NCBI GenBank assembly: GCA_005879245.1
Contig: VBLA01000391.1
Span: forward strand, 1 to 7,013
Origin: Deltaproteobacteria bacterium
Lineage (GTDB): Bacteria; Desulfobacterota; Binatia; DP-6
DNA length: 7,013 bases
Direction: 5' to 3'
Made by a program: the position numbers and the translations under genes. Of the stretch, positions 1 to 5,143 are shown in pieces. The notes beneath the pieces were generated by a model. The model saw only the letters and a list, made by a program, of their open reading frames with translations, was not told where the DNA came from and ran no database searches. Within the stretch, counting starts at the first letter, position 1, and each line of letters starts with the position of its first letter.

Positions 1-2
1 CG

Positions 3-796
3 TTCTACTTCGACCTCGATGACATCCTCGGCTACGATCGCGTGACGGCCGTCATGTTCCCCGCCTATCTCCGTCTCGAGGAGCCCCGTGTCGTGCGCCG
101 GTTCTATGCCTTCCCGTTCGTCTCCACGGTCGGAGGCCCCGACGGTCGCGGTGTGCGCATCTTCCCGTTCTACGGAAGGAAGGAGATCATCGGACAGGAG
201 CGGAGCGAGTACGTGCTCTGGCCGTTCCATTTGCGGACTGCCCGCCTGGTGCCTGGCTACGGGTGGGAGTATCGCCGCATCAATTTCCCGTTCTTCGCGG
301 CCAGGGCGAGACGGAGTACCGCGTCTGGCGCGTTTTCCCGTTCTACGGACGCAGCGACGTGGGCGGCGTCTCGTCGCGCTTCTACCTGTGGCCCGCCTAC
401 CGACGGAAGACGCAGGACGTGGACGACTTCCACTACCGGCGCGACGACGTGGGCATGGTCGTGTGGCGCCGGCAGAGCGTCTCGAACGAGACGTCGGGCC
501 ACCGCGAGCGTCTCCTCACCGTGCTCGGGGTGCTGCGCCGCGACCAGGAGGATGGGCGGAGCTTCGGTCAAACGCCCGCGCTCGCCGACAGCCTCCTCCC
601 CAAGAACCGCGGCGTGCTGACCCTGTGGGCGCCGATCTACGGCCTCTTTCGCTGGGAGACGCAACCCGACGGCAGCGAGGACTGGAACGCCCTCTGGGGA
701 CTCGTCGCCCGGGAGAACGGGCACCTGCTCGGCCCCGTGCACTTCGACCTCGGGCCGCCGGCCGGGACCGACGGCGGGAGGACCCATGGCGGTTGA
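3..796 (+). CDS. FPFY/LWPF-repeat protein, 5'-partial, one apparent frameshift
   Basis: I do not recognise a named family. The protein is already open at the window edge, so its N-terminus and any signal peptide are unseen. The first part reads in the frame starting at base 3. It carries aromatic-proline motifs at close intervals: MFPAY, AFPFV, IFPFYGR, LWPFH and NFPFFA. Near bases 290-302 the matching continuation switches frame (GQGETEYRVWRVFPFYGR, then LWPAYRR) and runs to the TGA at 794-796. One extra G in the GCGGCC at about 296-301 would restore a single frame, reading FFAGQGETEYR. The C-terminal third lacks the motif except for a late LWAPIYGLF. Short aromatic strands separated by turns suggest a beta-rich fold, which is inference. 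The gene overlaps mlaE by 11 bases, so it probably belongs to the same transcript and may act in envelope lipid transport. The frameshift may be a sequencing error. Confidence 0.6.
54..400 (+). repeat. Tandem aromatic-proline motif array within the coding sequence
   Basis: Seven motifs of the form [hydrophobic]-[F/W]-P-[F/A]-[aromatic/polar] are spaced roughly 15-22 residues apart. Two of them share a 15-base identical core, TTCCCGTTCTACGGA, at 162-176 and 335-349, and a 10-base part of it recurs at 285-294. The repeats are degenerate between copies, which is typical of structural protein repeats rather than a DNA-level element. The apparent frameshift lies between the fifth and sixth motifs. 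Confidence 0.55.
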
Positions 797-1598
797 GGCC
801 CTGCCCCGCTCCCCACGCACCAATCCGTTCACCCGCATCGGCGCGACCATTCTCGACGTCCTTCAGGTGCTGGGCGAGGCGACGTCGCTCTTCTTCGCCG
901 CGGTCCGCAGCATCAGCGCTGCGCCCCCCGATCGCCAGCGGATGGTCGTGCAGATGGTCCGCGTCGGCACCGATACGCTCTGGATCGGCGCGTTGCTCTC
1001 CCTCTTCGTCGGCATGGTGCTCGTGGTGCAAGCCGCGGAGCAGGTCCGTGACGTGACCCAGGACATCCTCGGCCCGATCGTCGGCCTCGCCATGACCAAG
1101 GAGCTCGGCCCGGTCCTGATGGCGTTCCTGCTCGCCGGCCGCGCCGGCTCGGCGATGGCCGCCGAGCTCGGGTCGATGACGGTCTACGACGAGATCAACG
1201 CGCTCCGCACCATGGACATCGACCCGGTGCGCTTCCTCGTCGTGCCCCGCTTCCTGGCCGCAACGATCGCCCTTCCCGTCCTCATCCTGTATGCCGACTT
1301 CATCGGGGTCTGGGGCGGTGCCGCCGTCGTCGCCCTCGACCCGGCCATCACCATCCCCGTGAACACGTACTTCGACCGGATGCTCGAGTGGGTGCACTTC
1401 AGCGACTTCGTGGTCGGCATGCTGAAGGGCACGATCTTCGGCATGGTCGCCTCGATCGTCCCCTGCACCTTCGGTCTCCGCACCCGGGGCGGCACGGAGG
1501 GCATCGCGACGTCGACCACCGCGGCCGTGGTCTGGAGCTTCATTCTGATCCTGGTCTTCGATTTTCTCATCGTGCGGATCACGTTCGCCCTCGACTGA
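786..1598 (+). CDS. mlaE: MlaE/YrbE-family lipid ABC transporter permease
   Basis: This is the inner-membrane permease of an Mla/MCE-type transporter, which moves phospholipid or other lipids between the membranes together with MlaF and MlaD. The 270 residues match the family length. The N-terminal amphipathic stretch (about 13-45) is followed by hydrophobic segments near 63-83, 98-118, 150-178, 208-228 and 246-266. The conserved core ELGPVL (106-111), AGRAGSAMAAELG (117-129) and the following DEINALRTMDIDP (135-147) is the MlaE signature. The last of these contains the coupling helix that contacts the ATPase. The ATG is supported by GGGAGG at 776-781, four bases upstream, and its reading begins inside the end of the previous gene. 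The TGA overlaps the mlaF start by one base (TGATG), indicating translational coupling. No damage is visible. Confidence 0.93.
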   Translation: MAVEALPRSPRTNPFTRIGATILDVLQVLGEATSLFFAAVRSISAAPPDRQRMVVQMVRVGTDTLWIGALLSLFVGMVLVVQAAEQVRDVTQDILGPIVGLAMTKELGPVLMAFLLAGRAGSAMAAELGSMTVYDEINALRTMDIDPVRFLVVPRFLAATIALPVLILYADFIGVWGGAAVVALDPAITIPVNTYFDRMLEWVHFSDFVVGMLKGTIFGMVASIVPCTFGLRTRGGTEGIATSTTAAVVWSFILILVFDFLIVRITFALD

Positions 1599-2267
1599 TG
1601 GCGGAGCCGGCGGAGAAGCGGCGCGGCATCGGCGTGGAGCTCACCGGCCTGCGCAAGATCTACAACGGGCAGGCGGTCCTCCGCGGCGTCGACCTCGTCG
1701 TCGAGGCGGGCGAGCTGCTGGCGATCGTCGGGCAGAGCGGCACGGGCAAGTCGGTCCTCCTGCGGCAGATCATCGGTCTCGAGCACCCCGACGCCGGTCG
1801 GATCACGGTCGGCGGCATCGAGCTCGCCCGCTACCGGGCGACGCCGCCCGAGGAGAAGCCGTTCCGTGTCGCCATGGTCTTCCAGAATGCGGCGTTGCTC
1901 GCCTCGCTCACGGTCGCCGAGAACGTGGGCCTCCGCCTTCGTGAACGGGGTCACCAGAACGCGGCGGAGATCGCCGCGATCACCCGGCGTGTCCTCGAGC
2001 AGGTCGAGCTCGCCGGAACGGAAACCAAGCTTCCGAGCGAGCTCTCCGGCGGCATGCGCAAGCGGGTCGCCATCGCCCGCGCCCTCGCCATCGATCCCGA
2101 GCTGATCCTGTATGACGAGCCGACGGCGGATCTGGATCCCATCCTCACCGAGCAGATCGGGCAACTGATCGCCCGCATCCGCCGAGTGCGTCACACCTGC
2201 CGAGCTCCCGCACGCCCGCCATCCGCTCACGCGGGAGTTCTTGCGGGCCTCGGCGCTCGAAGCGTAG
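1598..2267 (+). pseudogene. mlaF: MlaF-type ABC ATPase with internal deletion removing the H-loop region
   Basis: This would be the ATPase that powers the MlaE/MlaD lipid transporter. Visible motifs are Walker A GQSGTGKS (45-52), Q-loop VFQN (94-97), signature LSGGM (149-153), Walker B ILYDEP (170-175) and D-loop ADLDP (177-181). After IARIRR (191-196) the family normally has about 40 residues including the catalytic H-loop (V-T/S-H-D). Here that segment is missing. The normal C-terminus instead appears one frame over, as TPAELPHARHPLTREFLRA, ending at TAG 2265-2267. The junction therefore lies around 2180-2200, and the loss is not a multiple of three. In the original frame translation does not stop but runs on into mlaD. 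Without the H-loop histidine ATP hydrolysis should fail. The cause is either a real deletion or an assembly collapse. The start overlaps the mlaE stop, with no separate Shine-Dalgarno sequence. Confidence 0.85.
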
Positions 2268-2275
2268 GAGGAGGT
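2266..2275 (+). promoter_or_regulatory. Strong ribosome-binding site of mlaD
   Basis: The run AGGAGGAGGT contains two overlapping AGGAGG matches, ending four or seven bases before the ATG at 2279. It begins inside the ancestral mlaF stop codon (TAG 2265-2267). It fixes the mlaD start and argues that mlaD was a separate gene rather than a designed fusion. Confidence 0.8.
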
Positions 2276-2278
2276 CTC

Positions 2279-3247
2279 ATGCTCTCCAGGGAACAGCGGA
2301 TTGGCGTCTTCTTCGTGATCGGGCTCGTGCTCTTCTTCCTGACCATCGAGCTGACCCTCGGGGTGGGGCTCTTCGAGCATCGCTACCCCCTCTACGCGGT
2401 CTTCCAGGATGTGCAGGGGCTCGACAGCGGCGCCGACGTGCGCCTCGCGGGGATCAAGGCGGGGCGGGTGGAGTCGATGAAGATCGAGCAGGGCCGCGTG
2501 GTGGTGAAGATGGCGATCGACTCGAGCCTGGTCGTCAAGAAGGACTCGGTCGCGCGTCTCGACTTCCGTGCGCTCAGCGGTGACCGCTTCATCGCGATCT
2601 CGCTCGGCACCCCGACCGCCAAGCCGGCGGCGGCCGGCGACACGATCGACGGCGAGACCCCGGCCAGCTTCTCCGACGTCGTCGACCAGCTCTCGCACGT
2701 CGCGGAGAACGTGAGCGACCTGGCGCAGAGTCTGCGCGACAGCTCCGACCGCCTGCTCGTCAACCTCGCGGATCTCGTGGAGGAGAACCGCGCCGCGCTC
2801 GGGACGACGGCCCAGAACCTCGCCTCGATCACCGGCAAGCTCGACAGGGGGACGGGGACGCTCGGCCTTCTGCTGAACGCCCCGACGCTCTACGAGCGCG
2901 TCACGACCACGATGAGCGACGTGCGTGATTCGGTGCATGATCTCGGTACCGTGGCGAACGATCTCGCCACGGGGAAGAGCACGCTCGGCAAGCTCATGAC
3001 CGAGGACGGCGGACTCTACGCGCAGGTGCGCGAGACCGTGGACCACCTGAGCGCGAGCGCGCGGAACGCAGAGGAGATCACGGAGACGATGCGGAGCGGC
3101 GAGGGGACGATCGGGAAGGCGCTCACCGACGACTCGCTCTACACCGAGGCGCAGGACACGCTCCGGACGGTCAACCGGGCGACGCAGTCGGTCGAGGACC
3201 AGTCGGCGATCTCGCTGCTGGGCACGATCGTGACGAGCCTGTTCTGA
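2279..3247 (+). CDS. mlaD: MlaD/MCE-domain lipid transport protein with long helical C-terminus
   Basis: This is the substrate-binding component of the Mla/MCE transporter, anchored in the inner membrane with the MCE domain in the periplasm. Residues 9-30 form the single N-terminal membrane helix. The MCE domain spans about 37-113, with typical elements VQGLDSGADVRLAGIKAGRV (45-64) and the LSGDRFIAISLG strand (99-110). After 130 the chain is Asp/Glu/Ser/Ala-rich and probably alpha-helical, as in proteins whose helices assemble into a hydrophobic tube across the periplasm. Three copies of a G-x-x-T-(L/I)-G ... LY motif occur at 191-205, 232-247 and 274-288. At 322 residues it is much longer than E. 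coli MlaD and resembles the longer MCE proteins. The ATG has a strong ribosome-binding site. No mlaC or mlaB follows; the plus-strand operon ends here. Confidence 0.9.
   Translation: MLSREQRIGVFFVIGLVLFFLTIELTLGVGLFEHRYPLYAVFQDVQGLDSGADVRLAGIKAGRVESMKIEQGRVVVKMAIDSSLVVKKDSVARLDFRALSGDRFIAISLGTPTAKPAAAGDTIDGETPASFSDVVDQLSHVAENVSDLAQSLRDSSDRLLVNLADLVEENRAALGTTAQNLASITGKLDRGTGTLGLLLNAPTLYERVTTTMSDVRDSVHDLGTVANDLATGKSTLGKLMTEDGGLYAQVRETVDHLSASARNAEEITETMRSGEGTIGKALTDDSLYTEAQDTLRTVNRATQSVEDQSAISLLGTIVTSLF
2849..3142 (+). repeat. Three-fold G-x-x-T-L-G...LY repeat in the MlaD C-terminal helix region
   Basis: The copies are GTGTLGLLLNAPTLY, GKSTLGKLMTEDGGLY and GEGTIGKALTDDSLY, starting at residues 191, 232 and 274 (41- and 42-residue spacing). 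Each is followed by a helix-like stretch (RVTTTMSDVRD, AQVRETVDHLS, TEAQDTLRTVN). This is protein-level repetition, with little nucleotide identity between the copies. Confidence 0.7.
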
Positions 3248-3257
3248 GTGGGGGGCA

Positions 3258-3484
3258 TCACCGGCGCCGTCTGACCGGCTTCTTTGGCTGCCGCCGGAGC
3301 AGCTCGATCGCGCGCTTCAGCTCCTCGATCTCGCGGGCCTGTGTCTGCGGAGCGGCGACCGCCAGGCTCGTGTAGCCGTAGAGGCCGACCGTGCTGCCAC
3401 CCGGTCGACCGCCGGGCTCTGACCGGCATCATCGATGATGAATCCGAAGTGGGTCGGCATGGACGGACCGAAGGGGTTGCTGCC
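3258..3484 (-). pseudogene. Frameshifted remnant resembling the C-terminal end of a peptidase S74-type chaperone domain
   Basis: No intact gene covers 3248-3484, but the minus strand holds a two-frame coding trace. From the ATG at 3460 it reads MPTHFGFIIDDAGQSPAVDR. Past about 3400 a second frame reads STVGLYGYTSLAVAAPQTQA, then REIEELKRAIELLRRQPKK and a basic tail ending at TGA 3260-3258. Adding one G to the G-run at 3400-3402 (minus strand) joins them as VDRGGSTVGLYGY. A short beta part, an LYGYTSLAVAA-like motif and then an EIEELKRAIELL coiled coil resemble the end of S74 intramolecular chaperones of tail spikes and surface adhesins. That family call is tentative. The upstream part of any such gene is absent: the same frame passes directly into the SDR stop codon at 3485-3487. 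The remnant converges on mlaD with a 10-base gap. I see no convincing terminator hairpin. Confidence 0.4.
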
Positions 3485-4240
3485 CTACCCTGCCATTGTG
3501 AGGCCGCCCGAGACGCTGAGCACCTGCCCCGTCACGTAGCTTGCCTCGTCGGAAACGAGGTACGCCACCGCGCCGGCCACGTCCTCCGGCTGCCCGAGAC
3601 GGCCGAGCGGGATCGCCCGCCGCATGCCCTCGAGGATCTTGACGCCCCGCTCGCCGGCCATCGTCGCCGCGAGGAGTGCGGTCTCCGTCGGACCCGGACA
3701 GACGACGTTCACCGTGATGCGGTGCCGGGCGACCTCCCGCGCGAGGGCCTTCGAGAAGCCGATGACGCCCGCCTTGCAGGCCGCGTAGACGGCTTCGCCA
3801 GTCGAGCCGACCCGCGCCGCGTCCGAGGAGATGCTCACGATGCGGCCGCGGCGGCGGGCGATCATCCCGTCGAGCAGGGTCCGCGTCGTGTGCAGGACGC
3901 CCTTCAGGTTGACGGCGATCAGCCGGTCCCAGAGGTCCGGGTCGTTCTCGACGAAGAGCTCGAGCTGATCCCAGCCGGCGTTGTTCACAAGGACGTCGAC
4001 CGGGCCGAGCGACGCCTCGAGCGCACCCACCGCGGCGCGCACGGCCCCCAGGTCGCTGACGTCCGCCCCGACCCCTGCCGCACGTCCTCCGCTGGCGCGG
4101 ATCTCGGCCGCCACTCCTTCCGCGGCCGGACCGTCCAGGTCGGCGATCCCGACCGCTCCGCCGGAACGCGCAAGCCGTTGCGCGATGGCGCGGCCGATGC
4201 CGCGCCCGCCGCCGGTCACGAGGGCGACCGCCCCGGTCAC
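3485..4240 (-). CDS. SDR-family oxidoreductase, BadH-like (2-hydroxycyclohexanecarboxyl-CoA dehydrogenase type)
   Basis: This is a classical short-chain dehydrogenase/reductase of 251 residues, predicted to oxidise a hydroxyacyl-CoA to the ketoacyl-CoA with NAD. Visible motifs are the dinucleotide-binding TGGGRGIG (9-16), an acidic residue after beta-2 (D34, favouring NAD over NADP), D60, NNAG (86-89), and the catalytic tetrad N111, S139, Y152, K156, followed by CPGPTET (181-187). The NNAGWDQ segment and the DAARVGSTGEAVYAACK run resemble BadH of the cyclohexanecarboxylate branch of benzoate degradation more than FabG; this is from memory of the family. The start is a GTG, 10 bases downstream of the MaoC stop, with no clear Shine-Dalgarno sequence, so translation is probably coupled. 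It is the last intact gene of the minus-strand cluster. The substrate could equally be a linear 3-hydroxyacyl-CoA. Confidence 0.87.
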   Translation of the reverse strand: MTGAVALVTGGGRGIGRAIAQRLARSGGAVGIADLDGPAAEGVAAEIRASGGRAAGVGADVSDLGAVRAAVGALEASLGPVDVLVNNAGWDQLELFVENDPDLWDRLIAVNLKGVLHTTRTLLDGMIARRRGRIVSISSDAARVGSTGEAVYAACKAGVIGFSKALAREVARHRITVNVVCPGPTETALLAATMAGERGVKILEGMRRAIPLGRLGQPEDVAGAVAYLVSDEASYVTGQVLSVSGGLTMAG

Positions 4241-4250
4241 GGGGGCGACG

Positions 4251-4676
4251 TTACCCGCGGGTCGGGAGCGCGGCGCTGAAGCTCCCGCTCACCGCCACCT
4301 CCCCCTTCTGGTTCAAGGCCACCACCTCGCCGTCGATCCGCTTCTCGCCATCGTGCTCGTAGCGCTTCGTCACCCGCCCCTTGCAGGTGATGGTGTCGCC
4401 GGGCCAGACCCGCGTCGCAAAGCGCACCTTGAAGCGCCGGAGGTTCTCCACGCCGACGAAGTCGCTGACGCACTTGCCGACGAATCCGGCCGTCAGCATC
4501 CCGTGGCCGAAGACCGACGGGTTACCGGCCATGCGCGCGAACTCCTCGTCGTGATGGATCGGGTTGAAATCTCCCGACGCCCCCGCATAGCGCACCAGAT
4601 CGGTCCGGGTCAGGTTCTGGACCACGAACGCCGGCAGATCCTCGCCTTCCCTCACGTCCTCGTAGCGACGCTTCAT
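4251..4676 (-). CDS. MaoC-family (R)-specific enoyl-CoA hydratase / dehydratase
   Basis: This single hot-dog-fold protein of 141 residues is predicted to hydrate a trans-2-enoyl-CoA. The hydratase-2 motif is intact as YAGASGDFNPIHHDEEFA (30-47), with the catalytic pair D36 and H41, and is followed by the FGHGML segment (56-61). The hot-dog strands with FKVRFATRVWPGDTITCKG (82-100) also fit the family. I chose the ATG at 4676 over an upstream in-frame start because it has GAGGGG six bases upstream (4683-4688) and overlaps the VOC stop as ATGA. The longer form would add 26 Arg/Gly-rich residues with no homology. The gene lies between a VOC gene and the SDR. By analogy with HadA/HadB-type pairs its partner may be the MaoC-N protein two genes upstream. 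Confidence 0.88.
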   Translation of the reverse strand: MKRRYEDVREGEDLPAFVVQNLTRTDLVRYAGASGDFNPIHHDEEFARMAGNPSVFGHGMLTAGFVGKCVSDFVGVENLRRFKVRFATRVWPGDTITCKGRVTKRYEHDGEKRIDGEVVALNQKGEVAVSGSFSAALPTRG

Positions 4677-5143
4677 GCCTGTCCCCTCTCGGCTGCGGCT
4701 CGGCGCCCGATCTCCTCGGGCGTCAGGTCCTCCGTGTGCGTCGCGATCCCCCACACGTGGCCAAAGGGATCGGCCACGCGGCCGAAACGATCACCCCAGA
4801 ACATGTCCTGGACGGGCATCAGCGCCTTCCCGCCGGCCGCCACGGCCTGCCGGAAGGTCGCGTCCACATCGTCCACGTAGAGGAAGAGCGAGCCCCCGGC
4901 CCCGCCGAGGGATTCGGGGGACCGACCGCCTCCCATTTCGGGAAACTCATCGGACAGCATCACGACCGAGCCACCGATGCGGATCTCGGCGTGCATGAGG
5001 CGCTCGCCGTCCGCCGCCGGCATGCGCATCTGTTCCGTCGCGCCGAATGCGCGCTTGTAGAAGTCGATGGCCCGCGCTGCGCCGCGCACCGTCAGGTACG
5101 GCGTCACCGCGTGATAGCCGGGGGGAATCGGTTTCGCTGGCAT
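4673..5143 (-). CDS. VOC-superfamily (glyoxalase/bleomycin-resistance fold), PhnB-like protein
   Basis: This complete protein of 156 residues has two beta-alpha-beta-beta-beta modules. The first contains HAVTPYLTV (11-19) and the helix AARAIDFYKRAFGA (22-35). The second contains LFLYVDDVDATFRQAVAAG (86-104), DMFWGDRFGRVADPFGHVW (113-131) and WGIATH. The last motif is typical of PhnB-like VOC proteins. Candidate metal or active-site positions are H11, H51 and H129. The exact reaction cannot be read from the sequence, and nothing points specifically to methylmalonyl-CoA epimerase. The ATG has AGGAG seven bases upstream and starts just after the stop of the preceding MaoC-N gene. Its own stop overlaps the next MaoC start by four bases. 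This tight packing suggests a role linked to the acyl-CoA pathway, perhaps epimerisation or detoxification; that is inference. Confidence 0.85.
   Translation of the reverse strand: MPAKPIPPGYHAVTPYLTVRGAARAIDFYKRAFGATEQMRMPAADGERLMHAEIRIGGSVVMLSDEFPEMGGGRSPESLGGAGGSLFLYVDDVDATFRQAVAAGGKALMPVQDMFWGDRFGRVADPFGHVWGIATHTEDLTPEEIGRRAAAERGQA

Larger units (their letters stand above)
1598..3247 (+). other. Continuous open frame joining truncated mlaF to mlaD
   Basis: From the mlaF ATG to the mlaD stop there is no in-frame stop codon, giving a potential 549-residue protein. Residues 1-196 are MlaF, about 31 residues (roughly 2186-2278) are out-of-frame mlaF tail, and the rest is MlaD from its own ATG. 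The linker sequence (VRHTCRAPARPPSAHAG and onward) resembles neither family. An automated gene caller will probably report this as one ATPase-MlaD fusion. I regard it as a by-product of the mlaF deletion, because the natural mlaF stop and the mlaD ribosome-binding site are both still present. Confidence 0.8.

Noticed and set aside
1184..3046. A 620-residue open frame on the minus strand opposite mlaE, mlaF and mlaD
   Set aside because: Its translation is rich in His, Arg, Glu and Asp with no recognisable domain. It mirrors GC-biased codons of well-identified plus-strand genes, so it is a shadow frame.
1598..3247. A genuine evolved MlaF-MlaD fusion protein
   Set aside because: The ancestral mlaF tail and stop remain in the adjacent frame, and a strong ribosome-binding site precedes mlaD. 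The fusion is most simply a deletion by-product.
3260..3300. A rho-independent terminator between the convergent genes
   Set aside because: Only a short CCGGC/GCCGG pairing with a long loop is present and no T-run follows; too weak to call.
3981..4880. Plus-strand frame opposite the SDR, MaoC and VOC genes
   Set aside because: Low-complexity Ala/Arg/Pro-rich translation crossing three identified genes on the other strand.
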